DNA of 64,000 nucleotides from Phoebastria nigripes (GCA_035582835.1 JAYKAV010000112.1:2487304-2551303); one strand, 5' to 3'; counted from the first letter of the stretch, positions 10,013 through 24,590 are shown. Notes: generated from the letters alone by a model not told the origin. Translations and numbers: made by a program.

Positions 10013-13000
10013 GTAGATACTGCTAGATTCTAAATTTAAATTGGGAAAAGTTACTACAGAAACATAAAACAAACTTTTTGGAATGAAAGCCACTTGTGAA
10101 ACAAGTTTTTTACCTCTAAGAGAGCAAGCTAAAAGTCACTGTGATAAATAGAATATGTAGTCCTTACAAAATCCAAATGGTCCTTATTATCTCTACATCA
10201 TTAACATCTACATAATTTTCATTCGCATAGGCTATTTCCTAAACACTGTGAGCTCTCATCTTCTGATCAGTGAAGCTGGCTGCATTCAGTGAAATACTAT
10301 CATGCTTACACTTGGGATAAATTCTGCTCAGGTAATGAATGAAATGCATTAGGCTGCTACTGTACTGGTTCCCCAGAGAATGCTCATGGCAAAGCCAACA
10401 TCTAATTCACCACTCTCAACTTCTTGCAGCAGCTTGTAGCTTTTACTAGTTAGAAGACAAGCCAAAATTAACTTGCTGGTTTTAACTATTATTTTTGAGT
10501 CTTTTGGAAGTCAGTTACTGTCCCCCTGACTTATTCATATAAGAGATGGTTCAAACAGGGACGAGACCATTGTTATCCCAGCTTTTGATACCATCACTCC
10601 AGCATCACTGTGCCCCTTGACACAGTCCTACAGGATGATTCAGCCATCTGCATGTAGACACCAATCCATTTAGGGTGATGGTTGCAGCTAGACAGGGGTG
10701 GGGTGGGAGAAGGGATTTAGTGTCACATATATTTTAATTTCTGTTCTTGCTAAAACTGATGGCAGGATCTTTATTTGCCCCCAAAGTCTGCTCACCAGCT
10801 AGAGTTTATTTATTGTACAGTATTGCAGTATTGCAATATATATACAGCATTGCAGGGACCAATGTAGCAATGTCCTACGTAACCAGGGGAACTCTGTAAG
10901 CTTGACTGGATAGCATGTGATTGACATGACCTCAGAAAGTCTACTTAACCCACNTGGGCAATAAATTCCTGACGCTGAAGGCAGCCTAAGTGATCAACCA
11001 ATCTGCTGGCTTGGTAAGCCTTGCAAGCTCAACTTGTCCACACAATCTTCTCTCAGATTTCTTACAGAGACTCCAGTTAAGCTATAGGGAGGTGGAAAAG
11101 ACCTGAGCCAGCATTTTATTTCATTCAACTCTCACTCCTTTTGGATAGCTGCAAACAGTCTCTAATCCCTCTTATGTGTTGGGCTCACCAATAAGGCCAG
11201 AACCAGGCTCAATCTAGCTATTAGTAGCTGCAAAGGNAAGGCTGAAGTCATCTTGCTGAGGTCTACACATCCCTGTCCCATTCAGCAGAACTTCTGGCTC
11301 ACAGAAAATGGTGCAGCAGTTTCTGGGAGCTGCAGTTCCATTGGAAGGGCTGTGGACAGTGTTGGAGGAGATGAATGGGGGTCACAGCAACAAATAGGGA
11401 TGCAACTGTGGTGACAAAACCATTTTTGTGTGTCCTTGGGCTAGTGCAAATTGCAGGCATTTTTTAACACAAGCACACAAGCAGCTCCCTATGTTATTGT
11501 ATCCTAAATATCACTATATTGAAAATGCAGTATTTCACAGCCTTACAAGTATTGTTTCAGAAGGACAGAGGCAGCTTGTGAATCACCAAACTTTATTTGC
11601 AAGCTGATCACGGTTTTCATGTAAATGGCATTCTCTTAGCATTCGTCCGTTTGGTTAAAGCTGAGAGAAAATTATCTTGCCAAGCTTTCTCAGCATGCCG
11701 CCTCCCCACTTACCTCACTTGTCTGCCTTCTGCTCCCCTTTATCACAGCGCCTGATTCACTGTGCAAACTGGATAGGAAATGACAGAGCTTCAGCCATAA
11801 GCTGGCTTGGCTGAAGTGACATTTCTTGTGAATGACTGTAATGCAAGTGGCATTTACATGACAGCATTTTGAAAAGGCAACAAATGAAGTAGTGCTGTCA
11901 AACAACCTTTTTTTCCTGCATTAAAGAAGGATGGACAGTTGCCATTCACTATGTGACTATCAAAATATTTCTATTTAGAGTCAAAACATCTGCTGCCTTT
12001 ATATTGCTTGATTTTGCAATCTACTTATTCCTATCATCTGATTAAGTGCTTGTTTGAAGCTGATGTTGAAAGTGATGTGTTTTTATCACATCATCCCCCC
12101 CTCTGAGATTCAGAGACATAAATTTCCTATTTTCTAGTAGGAAGAGGGAATGAAGTATGATGGTCTAAGCTGGGTTCAAGACTGAACCCAACCTAGATGT
12201 ATAGGGTCACTTGCACTCATAGACCACAGTCAAGAACAGACTGAGATGGCTCCTCTGGCTCAGACCACAGACCCAGCAAACACGCTCTGCCTGTGCTTGG
12301 CCATTCAGAGGGATGGCTACGTTACTGGACTAGGAGAAATCCTGAATTCTTGCATGAAGGTGTGCATTTTTGCAGTGTCCTGGATTCACTGCAGGTGTGA
12401 CTTGGCCTACATCAACCTTTGTGCCCAACTTCTTGTCAACTGTCCATGGAAAGGAAATCCAAATACTTACTCAGGCTGAAAAAAAAAAAAGATGCCATGC
12501 TCCAAACATGTGTTGATCTAAAGGCTTGGGATCCAGGACCAGTCTGCCTCAGGCCATATGCATATGGGGAAAAAATGGTATTCTAGTATCTAACTAAGCT
12601 CTGGATCCACCTCTGTAGGCTTAATTCTTTCTCCAGTGATTTAGCCAAGTTTTATAGCAAANGTGTCACTATTACAGCTGGAGTAATTAGAGGGCTTGGA
12701 GCTGCTGGAATTTTACTCCAATCGTTTTTCCCCATTACACTGGCAGGAGTAACCCCTGCAGAAGGTTTTATCAATCATTTCCTATGACAGCCTCTAATTC
12801 TCAGCTTCCTTAACCACTGCTGTATATCATTTCTTGTCATGTAACTAATTAGGACATGACATGAGAAAGACAGAGGCCTATAACTTGAACATGTGCTTAG
12901 CGGAACAGAGGAGTTGCTCAATTATGGCCTTAGCATCTTCATTACTTTATATAATCTAGAGGGAGTATTGCTCCAACTGTATTTCTATGCAGGGATGTGT

Positions 13001-14289
13001 GGTAAGACCTCTCACTGTGAAAACAAAGACTGACAAGTTCAGCCTCACCTGAGCTCTTCCTAAATCTTGTTGCTGCATCAGTTCAGCTCCCCAGACTGAC
13101 ACCTGGTGAAGGGATTTATTTTCAGGTATATCAAGTCTTCACTCTTTTCAACCAGGGCATTTAGAAGAGATCAAAATGTTATACCTCTTACTGCTAACAT
13201 GCTAGTTACAACTCTTAATCCAGTTCTTTAAACAGATCTGATTGATTGGGTTATTCCATTTTATTAAACTTAAGGGATGGGCCTATGATCAAACAGACTT
13301 AATTAGTTCCTGGCAGCCTAAACCTACTGCAACTGTGAGAAAAAATGCCTTAGCATTTCATTGTCATGGCAAAGAAGCTGTGAGCACCAGTAATGTTGCC
13401 TAAAGGAATTGATGTTGGGAATGCTTCTTTGGAAAAAAATCCAATGGGAGAGGGAATCNATGAATAACTGTTAGAAGCCTGAATAATATTAAAACATAAA
13501 AGAAGACAAGGTCATATCTCTAAATATTAGCTTTCTTTGCAATAAATATAATTCTCTGAGGGCACCAATCCATGCATGCACTGGGGAAGTGGGGAGGAAG
13601 ATTTCATAGGCATGGCAACTGACCAGGATGAATGGTGATGTGGTCACTGAGGGTCTTCTTGTCCCCCCAAAAAACATTCTTAGTCCTGCCAGGTGATTTG
13701 ACAACTGTGGTGCCTGTATAATCTTGTACACTAAATCTCTACATATTTATTTTCTAGGCCTCATTGTCATAATATTGATGCCCCTCACAGCAATATATTC
13801 TTATCTCCACCCTTACAGTGTCTGATGGTGAAATGAGTCAGAGACACCTACAGGTTTTCTACATAAGGACATTTTGCAGCTTTGACTATTTAACTGTAAT
13901 AAAAGCTTCAGTTTCAGTTGTCCCAAGTATTTATACCAGCATTGCTTATATCCTTCCAGGAAGTATACCAATATAGTTGTATTCTCATTCGGGCTTATGT
14001 CAGCATATCTCTATGTTGCTTTAAAAAAGTCACACAGCCGTCTGGCAGTAATCCACAGTGGTTAGGAAGTTCAGTCATGGAAGAGGACTAAGTCTACCAA
14101 GAGTGGGAGATACAAGCACAGAACAAAAAACCTAATCCTTTCCCCAGACAGTTTGCACGCTACATGCAGAAAACCAGCTAACATATCAGGTAAATGAAAG
14201 AGCTGTGCTGCAAAGGCACTGGAGGTATTGGCTCCAANGCATCAGCAGGCTAGATGCTGTCAAGCAAGGTCTTTGCTATCTTCACAAAG

Positions 14290-14960
14290 AAAGAGACTGT
14301 GAAGGAGGGACTGAAGGACAATCTTGACGTAACTTTGCAAAGGTTTACAGAGGACTGTGGAAAATGCGGGTGACGCCATAGGCTGAAAAGAGTTTCAAGA
14401 AGAGTCATTTTGATAGTGAACAGAGCTGAAACTGAAAGGCAAAGATATTAAGATCCTTGAAAGAGATGACAAGTGGCCTGTGTCTGATAAAATGGAAGAG
14501 AAAAAAAGCCAGTGAAAAGCTTCCAAGACGAGAGTAATATGATCAAAATTAATGACTCATAGAACAGCACTTTGCAGCAGTCTGAATGGATATGCAAAGA
14601 GAGGGATTTGCCAAAGCAGATGAAAACAATTTTGTACTAATAAGGATGTAAGATAGTGAAAGCCTGGATGAGAGTCATAGTGTGTAAAGGAACTTTTGCA
14701 GAAGGAATCAACAATACCGAACCACGGCCAGAATGTGAAAAGCTAGAAAACAGAAATACTATGACTGAACGACGAGCTGGCAAGATAGTAGGGGTGGCCA
14801 CAATGAGGCAGAGAAACATTGTCATGGAGGAAAGAGGTGTGGATCCACAGCTTGGTTTTAACTCTAATAAGCTTAACCTGATGACTGGAGCTGCCAGATA
14901 CAAGCCCGATTCTTCAAATAATGTGGTAGCTACATGNGGTCACTTGGCACCTTCCAAAGA
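14290..14960 (-). mobile_element. Ancient CR1/L2-clade LINE remnant, minus strand
   Basis: The plus-strand text contains, in order, AAGCCAGTGAAAAGC (14508), GCAGCAGTCTGAATGGATATG (14575-14595), AAGCCTGGATGAGAGTC (about 14660), a GATAGTAGGGGTGGCCACAATGA-like block (about 14784) and TTTTAACTCTAATAAGCTTAACCTGATG-like sequence (about 14860). This order matches an old reptile/bird LINE family that I remember from turtle and bird DNA. Its reverse complement codes for the carboxyl-terminal reverse-transcriptase region of the CR1/L2 clade; here the minus frame still shows TLIQAF followed by a broken frame. It is heavily diverged and dead. The family assignment rests on recall, and the ends are approximate. 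Confidence 0.55.
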
Positions 14961-17900
14961 GGAAGAGGCTGGCTGTTCACTAGCAGATAAGCTGTAAAGG
15001 CATTTATTCCAGGTGTTATGGAGCAGACAACAGCAGAAGAAAGATCAGGTTTTGTTAAAATATACGCATATTCTTTTTACTGTGTTTGTGCCTGGNATAT
15101 TAGCAGGATGTGGACATAGTCTATTAGACCTTATTCACAAAGAAGCAGGCTGTGACATCTAATTATCTTAATGTGTGGTGAAGGGTATATTTGTACTTCC
15201 CTGTGCAGAAATACTGTAAACAGGCCAACTACAGAAATGAAAGGAAAATTACAAGCAGGGTAATTGCCTCAGATGGAGTCCATACCAGTACTATTGCAGT
15301 AGTATGGAGGGAGGGAGGTAGAAGAAAGGTAATTAGTAGAGCAAGAAGTAATTCAGCACAGGGTAGAGTCACTGCAGAGTACTGATCTCAGCTGAGGCAC
15401 CCACATTACTCACCCAAGGAAATTCTGCTGTGGCGAGCAAACTGCCTGGCTGGTGCTGGACTGCNGAATGTGTCAGTAAGTAGGAACGGAGAGAGAGCAA
15501 AGTGAGTGCAACAGACATCAAGGGGAAGAGAACGAGGGGAGCTTGGGCATACAAATATCTGAATAGCAGACAGCCGTAACATCTAGAGTATGATCTAAGN
15601 AGCAGCCTGAAATATATGTCTGGGAAATCCATCAACTCATGGACAGGAGCAAAGAGCTGTGACAAAGNCTCTTTCTCTGACACTGTTATTGGTGGTTACT
15701 GGTGCAATTACCACTAACAGCAAACTGATCAGTTAAAAAAATCCCTCTTCTGGGAGAATAGGGGCTGCTAAGAGTCTAAGGCCTTTTGACCAAGTCTCCT
15801 CCTCAATAGCTAAGATGAGGAGCAAGAGGTAGAAGGGTCATTTACTGTCTTTTCTCCCTCCTCCTCCTCACAGAGTTGGAAATCTTGACACACATCATGC
15901 TCATGAGATATGTTAGTGGAAGGAGGGTCTGCAAATGTATGTAATCTTTTTTCTTAGGGTTGAGCCTAAATGTCCTGATCCTTCTTAGTATCTAGACGAC
16001 GACTCAATTTATTGAGACATGAGCAACCCACATGTTACACAACCTTGTGCACAGGGTTGGACTTTAACTCAGATCACACTTCTACGGGCACTGTTGACAC
16101 AAATCCACACTGAGCTGTGGCTAACAGAGACCATACAGATACGGCTACAGTGCCCTGCTTGCTCCTGGAAGGAGACTGTAGTAGACTAAGGATCTCCTGT
16201 TAAATGGCAGTGATGTATCTAAAGAGATCATGGGGTCACCAGGACGGTCTCTGCCACCAAAAAGGCCTTAGGACACGTAGCTCTTCAGCCTTGAAACTTT
16301 CCTAACTCATCTGAACAGCAGGTGGAGAGACAAAATTCACATTTACAGATTACATACGTAGATGGGAACAAGAACTGCTATGCTCAGATGAATCCAAATT
16401 TATGAGATTATCTGTTCTGCTATCACCACAAAGTGAAAATATTTTCATTCCATTTTACCCTTCTTTTGATAGAATAGCATTTTCAATAGATTGCACTGAA
16501 CCTCCAAAATCTTTTCTGAGGGGTGATGCTGAATTCAATGGCTGGGCTTTTCCTCACTGTCTAGTTCTAAGGTATTTCCATAAAGAAGCAAGCAAAAGGA
16601 AAAAAAAAAGGCTCAAAGTATTTACTAAACACTGATGAGAATCAAAGCACTCAAATTTTAATTTAATCAGATTGCAGACTGTAGTTTAGGGAAATAACTT
16701 ATCTCAGATTTATTTTCTTGATAGACTTGGCAAGTAAAACCTGTAATTTAGCGAATGTTAAACAAATTTATTTAAAATATCAATCATACTAAGCCTGAAC
16801 TTACACACACAAANCCATCATTAACACAATTACAGTTGTGAAAACTGTAAACATTACCATTTAACATTAACTTCCTAACAAACAAGAGATGGAAATGTAA
16901 AAATTAGCTTCCAAGTTGTCACTCTCAGAGCTACATTTGATTCAAAGTCTTTTGTGGATACCTTAAATCATATTTCAGTATTGATGATAAAATACACATA
17001 CCCTTATTGAGACAACCTTCTAAGCATTCCTTCCTAATGTGTACAAAAACTGCTTCAGGTCTAAGCCATCTTTTGATACCCATAAGAGCAGTTCTAGGGT
17101 ACTTTTGCAGGTGCAATTTAAACAAATCANAGGTCTGTTTAATACCATGCCATCTGCAAGCTGCAGAAAGTCGTTATACAATAGCCACTTCTTCCCAGTT
17201 TCCCCTACACTCTGTCCTCCGCAATAGAGTATCTGTCTTTCACTGGGGGATACAGATGCTGAACTTCTGTCCACCCTTGCAGTGTTTGCTCCCTCTGCGT
17301 GCTCTCTGAAGGGAGCAGATGTTGCAGAGAGGATCTAGTCCCTTCTGCACAGCCGTGGAAGTTCCCAGAGCAGCAGAACCCTCTGCAAAGGGAAGCCAGA
17401 TTTGGAGATCCTGAAATACGGGTACGTCCTCTTCAACACCACCCTGCCTCTTCAGTCCCACAGGGATTTCCTTCCAGTGGGTGCACAGCTGAGCTAAAGG
17501 CTCAATGAAACCTGATANGTGAATCTGCAAATGCTTGCTCTGAAAACTGCTGCTCGGCTAGGTACTAGGATGTGGATTTACTGTTAAATAAATGTTTCAT
17601 GGTAGCAGTCTCTCTTCTGAGTCCCTGTAGTTTGGCATGGAATTCTTACTGAATGAGACTTTGTCACTTAAGTGATGGTGTCTGTTCTTACATCATTTCA
17701 AAGCAATAAAAACCTGTGGAATTGTGCCAAAATCCTGTGACTTTTTTCTTCTAGTATGCTTCATTGATTCAGACATTTCACTGAAAAAGTTACGTCTTCC
17801 TTTTTATTTAAAATAAATCTTGTTTGTTTTCATAAACAAAGCAGACTCTGGGAATGCGAATACCTCATAGAGACAAAACAAATATAGATTGTAACTGAGA

Positions 17901-20900
17901 AAAGTAAAAAATGCTTACACATAGTTGGCTTTCCACACTGTTGTCTCTGTATTGCTACACTTCGCTGGTCTACTACTTGTGGGGTGGAGTCAGCTCCCCA
18001 CTGCTTTTGCAGTTTTTCTACCGAAAAACTGAAGTGGCAAATAAGCCTTCTGTACCTTGTGGGAATAGGAAGCAAAGAAATGCTACTTTTGAGAATGACC
18101 CAAGGTATGAGTATCTGCTCTCTGGCCTGTTTAAAGGCTGCAACATCAGAGCTAAATCCCCAGAGCTAAAGAAGCGTAAGAGCTACTTCTCTTCAGCACT
18201 CACAAAACAAGAGGCTGAGAATAAATACTCCCTTGTGGATGAGGTGTGTATGCTATCTGGCACTAAGACACAAACTGCACTGAAACCTGGGCAGATTACC
18301 TGGGTGATTATCTNTCCTTTCACAATGCTCTAAATTTGGAGTGTTAGAGGGGAACTTTTGTGTGAGACACTTGAAGATTTGAGGAAGAAAAAAGAAATGT
18401 GAAAATGAGTGACATTTCACAGAAACTCAGCTTTCAAAACAGAAATATATCCAACAAAACAAAGGCTGTGAGCCTGTGGTATTGTTCACGATTCTGATAA
18501 CCAGGGTGAGGGATCCAAACCTGGCACTTCTTTTTCCTTGACAACCTCATTTCTCCGGCATTGCCTCTTTGACGTTCATTGACACCATTANAGGCCACAA
18601 AGTCAGTGAGGGCAGATGGCATCTCATCTACCCTAGAGGTGTCAAAGTTAGATGGCTAGCTTGGGACAGTCACAGCAGGCTTCTTTTACAGTTATTAGAG
18701 AAAAATGGGCACCTTCAGAGATGGTTCGCTTGATCTGTCTTGGACAACTATTTTAAGATAAGATGAGTCATTTCTGGAGGCACTTTTTTCTTTGAACCAC
18801 CTTTAAAGGTATTACGGGTGTCCAGCTTAGATCTTTAACTGCCAGAGTTGGGGTAGACTAACTTTTTCAGTAACTCAGCCAGTTTACATCATTGAGGATT
18901 CAGCCCACTTAAATCAAATATCCTAGTATGAAATAGGGATATTAAATCAGGATAAGGAAGGTGTGTTGTAACCAGGAGCAATTCCCTCTCAAGCCAAGAT
19001 GTTGGGAACACCAGCAAATGGGAAGCCTTACTTTACAGTGTGAAGGGAATGAAAGGGCCCTTGAAGCTACAATCCTTCCAGTAATACTGAATAGGTTTTA
19101 CTAATTTTTCCCTCTTCCACAGAGTAATTTGAATCCCAAATGAATTATATTGCTATGTTTCTAACACCATAAGGCACTTACTGTATCTTAGGTCTTACAT
19201 TATTTTGACTTTTTGTCTTAGGCTATTTCAAACCAGAGTAAACCCATTCTCTTCACTTCAGCATTACTAGGAGGTTTCTTCCCAAACTCACCAAGTATAA
19301 GCATTGACTTCAGGGAAAGCTGAATGAGTCTCCAGACTCCACTGCCTGCACTGAATTGGGCTTTGCTGCTGTCACCTAACCATAAGGAATCCAGTGACAT
19401 TTGGGAAAGAAACCCTTATGGGCTGTCAGATATGACACAACGCCTTCCTAGGTTATTTGTCCTAGAAGAGATTCATGGCACTCTGCAGTGGCAGCCAGAT
19501 AACTTTGAACATTCCAATAGCCCCTGGACAGCTATTTTTAGGGAACCATACTCCACCCCTGTACTCTGTCGCCACTCACTCTTCTGTTTCCACATGCTAA
19601 GCAGCTTTCAGATGCTGTTTCCTAGTTTCTGAGAAAAACGTGTGAGGCAGCCAGGAGAAACCCAGCAGAGAACAGCATATGGAAAGAAGTCAAAGCACAA
19701 TATTGGGGAGCAAGATCTTACTTCAGGGCATCCTGAGGTTTTCCCTGTTCGTAAACAGGTGCTGCATTTCAGGGCACGAGCACAGCAACATACGCTCTTC
19801 TACCTGTCCTAGTGCATGACAGACCGCATTGATGGTCATAAGGCACAGCTTATATTTGTTCTGGTGCTGATATTGATCCTGAATGTATAGCTCACTGATT
19901 ATCAGGTAAATACATGCCATAAATTAAACTGCTTCAATCCCAATTCAATTTACACCAAGATGAGCTTTTTTTTCCCATCACCAGGAGGCTCTGTCATGTT
20001 CTCTTCACCTTTATATTCACTGTCTCAAGGATAGCTTATGAAACAAATATGTATTTATCTGAGAGGGAGAGTCAGTACTGTGTTCAGCCTTTCTCGGTAC
20101 TTCTCTTTCTTCACACATCTTTAACATGTGAAATGCTTTATGCTTTCTCTTTGCTCTACTATGCCTTCGTACTGACACATTTTTCATTCCTTCTCTACCT
20201 TCATGAAGCTTCTTGGAGCAGGAGATTGGCCTTGAGGAAGAGTCCCCACTTCTTTTCAGTCTCTTTTCCTGCTAATCCTCTTTCTCACATGTATTTGTTG
20301 GACACCTGCAGCTTCTGTGAACAGAGCAAGGCAATGCTGAACACAGGCTCCCTCAATTAGCTGGTGGGGTGTCTTCTCCACTGAGGCTGAAGGTCTATAG
20401 GAGTTAGGAAATCCCTTCAGATTTGGTGGCAAAGAGGGAGACTGCCAAATTCTGTTTCCATGACCTTGTAATTCTTAAGCTCAGGGGCACAAGACCGGTC
20501 AAGCTGACAAGAGGATAGAGCCAACAGACTCCTATTTCTTGATGGTTATGTCCATAATTTAAGGTGAATGGCCAAGATTTTCTGAAGGCAGATTTTGAAT
20601 CTAGANATCCCTTAGAACATCTTTTGATTTTTTTGACAATGCAGGCACAAGCTATAAGATTACCTTTCTGAAAATAAACCCTTTAAAATGTTTCTAATGA
20701 GGCACAAACATACTAATCAGGCACACAGCACAAAGGATCATTTAAAAAATATTTGAAAATACATATGTCAGCTTGAGGGTTCTAATACCCCCCGGTGGTA
20801 TTTTCTTTGTCTTTTAAATACTTGTCATCTATGAATGCAATAGAAAAGGACTTTGCTGGTAAGTAGCAACTTCAGCTGGTTTCTTAACAGGATTTTTCTG

Positions 20901-23499
20901 TCTTTCAAAGAGTATATTTCCTTTTTCTATCTATATCTCATTCACCAGCNTATCCTCAGCAGGTGTAAATCAATAGAGCTTGAATTACATTCTTGGAGCT
21001 ATGCTGACTTCTGTCTCTTGGGGATATGCTCTACAGCCTCTAAAACTTCAAATGCATAGAATACAGGGACTTCTGGATTATTAAATTAATGGGAAATATA
21101 GATTCATTTTGGAAGCAATACAAATCCAAAGCAAGAGGCAGAAATCAGAATTTCAAAAGCTCGTGACTTTCTGAAATGATTCATAACTCAAAGAACATGA
21201 TCAGTTTTCTTCAGACTCTGAAAGTTTTTTTCTTTCTCTCCCTAGGAAATAGAACTGTTTTGTAAATGATTTTGTGGGGAGATGGATAACTCCATCTCTT
21301 CATAAAAAGAAAACATAGTTCATAACTTGAGGAAGGTTCTTGAAAGACAACATTTAGAAGACATTGTTCAGAAGAAGCTTGCTTTGTTTTACAGAGTGTT
21401 TTTTGGTCAAAATACAATTTGCTGAGCTGTAAGAAGAGAGTAAAGAACATAAACAAAATGCAAGAATTCTGCATTTTTTTACCTTTTTTTTTCCCCTTCA
21501 TTGCCCAGTGACAGTGACAGAATTGGGTAAATCAAGACTTTACACATTAGCTGGAAAGAAAAAAAAAAACTCTGTGGCAAGTTCCAGAATTGTTCTCAGC
21601 TGGCAGAAAAGTGGAACAGGGGACTGGATTCAAAAAGAGAAGGCCATTGGGAAGGGACTGAAGCAATGATTATCAAATAGACTGAGGAATGAAATACTTC
21701 ATGTACTGACGCTTGCTAACATCATGCGAGTCACTTGAAATAATACTGACATCCCTGCACAGAAAAAGGGGCAATTCCACTGTGTAATCTTTGCCAAATC
21801 ACAAAGATCAATTTTGTATTTTAAGCCACAAGAACCCTACAAGATGTTTTTAGGAATAATCTGGTAACTTTTCTGTGTGGTGTTAAGATGCTTAACTTTT
21901 TAAAGATTCTTTTAAACTATTTGTTTTAGTGGAATGGTTTACCTTAACTAAAATGCAAACAGGCTTTTCTGCAGTCCATAGTAACACTCAAATCNTTTTT
22001 CTTTTTCCCAAATGGCTATTCAAATCTTGGTAAGATTACATAAGTTTGCAAAAATCAGAAACACTTAGTATTGAGTGCTTCCATAGAGTTCTTCATCTTG
22101 AAGGAGGACAGCAGTTATTAACGCTCAAAAAATTCATGTTAAAAGATGATCTGAAGAAAAGTGACTGAAATGAGGGCTAGACTGGTCAGATTTGCATTAA
22201 TAGACCTGAGAGAATATCAATTACCACACAAAATGTCCTCTGGTTCTCACACTGTCACTGAGTTTCCAGCTTGGTCCATTACTGACTACCAGTCTGGGGA
22301 TGGTATCACAGATCTTCAAGGGTAACTAAAATGCAGTAGCTGTAAAAGGAATCAAATTATTTGCTTGAACATAATTGATGACTATTTATCCAATTAACAT
22401 AAATGGTATGAAAAGTTTGCATATTTTCAGAATTTACTAGTGTGTCAAGTCAATGAGGGAGGTGAGGCTGGCACAGTAAAGCTTATGTTCTGTCTGCCCC
22501 TTCAAAACATTATCCTATATTTGTGCTGAATAAAAAAACTCCAAACTGTAATTTCCTCCTCCCTTCCTATTTTGGCCCTAATTTCTTTAAAAGAACAGTG
22601 GGATCTAGCTACACAGAGGTATAGCAGAAGATCTAATGAGGAAAGTGCCATGTAAGATTTTTTTCTGACTGATCTCATTTTGCATTTGCAGTCTGATCTA
22701 TCCATAAACCTCTTTGAAGGCTAGGTATGGGGTAGATACACACGCATGGTCAGTGAAATCAGGTTCCTGAACTGTTCTGTCCCTCAAACCTTTTGCTGTG
22801 CCTTTGACATCTACATTGTTGTTTTTCTGGCTGNGGTAGAGGGAGGGAAGAGACATGGTAGAAACCTTGTTCTAGGATCTCAGAAGGAAGAGGAAAGTAG
22901 AAAACTGATGACTATTCAATGAAAAAACTACCGAAAAACAGTTATGCAGGCCAGCTGCCCACTTCAAACCCTGTAGTCAGCAAGGGAACACTTCTGTAAG
23001 TAGGCTTAGATATGACAGACCCAGGTGCCTCCCTGGATTTAATCAGACACAACTGTTCCTTTGTTACCAACACAATGCAAAGTCCAAAGAGCAAAGACCT
23101 ATGATAAGGGCAGCACAGCTTGCTTGTAGCCTTGGGCAACCTGGAGAAACAGAGAGCCCCTGACACCTGGATCAGATGGCGGTGGGGTATGAATTGCTTA
23201 TCTTCTTCATCTCATCTGTGCAGCCAGCACTGGGCTGCTGTTGCCCTTAGAGTCATGTATGGACATATGTTGCACAGAANGGTAACAAGATGAGAGTTGC
23301 CGAAAACTACAGGGAGGTCTTTTCAGAAACGTGGCTTCAGAAGGCTGAACAATGGCTTCTTCCTGACCTCAAGGGCTCAGACAGAGCTAATGAGGGCAGC
23401 AGAAATGTCTGCGCAAAACCCATTGTTAAGGGGAAACAATATAAATTAAAGAAATGGCCAAGTTTAAAACCAACGAAACACGCAAGGAGAGAATTCGGT
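14961..23499. other. Single-copy non-coding DNA, no gene recognised
   Basis: I see no recognisable transposon, RNA gene or exon. The longest frame is 140 codons on plus (17911-18333), without domain features. Base composition is even and AT-leaning. Poly-A/T runs are short (for example 21473-21493 and 21549-21560). Confidence 0.5.
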
Positions 23500-23810
23500 T
23501 CCCTAAATGCCTGGCAGCCAGGGCCTGTCCCACCCCTGGCAGCCCCAGCCCCAGGCATCAGGCACCTCCCTGGGGACGGGGATGGCCCGACGCCGGGACA
23601 TGGGCCAGCGGGTGGGCCTGGCTTGGTGGGACCCATGGCCAGGCAGGGCAGGGCTGTGGGGAGCTGGAGACCGGCCCTGCTGCAGCATGGCTGGGACAGG
23701 GGCTGATGGCCCGGGGGGCTGACGTGGGGTCCTGGGCTGTGGGCAGGGTGGGGGAGCCCCAGGGAGGCCGGCAGGGACAGTGAGGTCTGTGGGGACGCTC
23801 AGGGGCCTGG
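23500..23810. other. GC-rich block, not a CpG island
   Basis: This roughly 300-base block is strongly G+C rich, with many GGGCAGGG, CCCCAGG and GGCCCTG words. That is why several overlapping frames of 70-177 codons exist here on both strands. I count about 11 CpGs, well below what its G+C would predict, so it does not look like an unmethylated CpG island. It could be a GC-rich interspersed repeat or a decayed minisatellite; I could not identify it. Confidence 0.4.
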
Positions 23811-23956
23811 CACTGGCCCAGAAAGTGCACAGATAAAAGAAACCAAGGTAGATGCTGGCTGTGGTCTCCTTCGTACCTGTTTTTTAACCTCAGTTTTCTA
23901 CCCTGGTCAGAATAACTACTTGACAAGAATGGAAACATGAATAGAGCTTTAAAATG

Positions 23957-24036
23957 AATTGTATTGTATATTTTTTTTAATGAAATTGCATTGTATTGTA
24001 CAGGTTTTGTACAAAATTGTATTGTACATCTTTTTT
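23957..24036. repeat. Degenerate AATTGTATTGTA short repeat
   Basis: The word AATTGTATTGTA followed by T-rich sequence occurs at 23957 and 24015, with a related copy (ATTGCATTGTATTGTAC) between them. The copies are imperfect and AT-rich, directly right of a GC-rich block. Confidence 0.6.
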
Positions 24037-24590
24037 CCAAGAAGTACTTGAAAAAAGAATCCACCTGTGAGAAGACAAGTTGGCAGTTCATGATTCTTGG
24101 TTTTGAACTTACATAACGCTAATTTGTGGCTTATTTCCATTACATTTGATGGTTACCTTTCAGCATTCATGCAAAAGGACAGTTGAAACTTAACAAAAAT
24201 AGTGCCCAAACAACTACTGCTATTTTAAGAAATATTGGAAATGAGGTTTAACATTGCTGACATCTGTGAATGAGCCCAGAACACAAGGCAGATCCAGCAG
24301 GCATCACTGGTCAGAGATGAGTAACACCCCCTGATTAAGCATATAGCAAATAACATCAACTAGCTAAAATGAATATTTTATTTAATTGAAGACTATTTCA
24401 TGCCTGGGCAGTAGATAACAACAATTTTCCCTTAAAATAACACTCTGAAAATCTGTGTAATTTCCTTCTTTTACAGTGGTCCTAAAGAATGGGAAGAAAC
24501 ATCAGCTAGTGTATCTTGAATTTAGTCAGTTCAATAGTGGGAAAAGCATTGCACCTGGAACAGCCAACTACATCATACAACGTAGGGAAT

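Larger units (their letters stand above)
7722..14280. other. Single-copy non-coding DNA with two candidate conserved stretches
   Basis: I recognise no gene. Open frames are under 90 codons. Two segments stand out by base and motif content: 8380-8620, with clustered CpGs in otherwise AT-leaning DNA, and 11560-11910. A perfect 22-bp tandem duplication lies at 9969-10012. An A run at 12479-12490 and short TATTGCA repeats near 10820 are low-complexity DNA. Confidence 0.5.

Noticed and set aside
17911..18333. 140-codon plus frame as a membrane protein
   Set aside because: A hydrophobic start and random remainder, with overlapping frames; consistent with chance.
23500..23810. CpG island / promoter
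   Set aside because: G+C is high but CpG count (about 11 in 300) is well below expectation for an unmethylated island.
23290..24091. Overlapping frames of 138, 109 and 177 codons
   Set aside because: They arise from a GC-rich block with few stop codons, on both strands and in several frames, with no domain or splice pattern.
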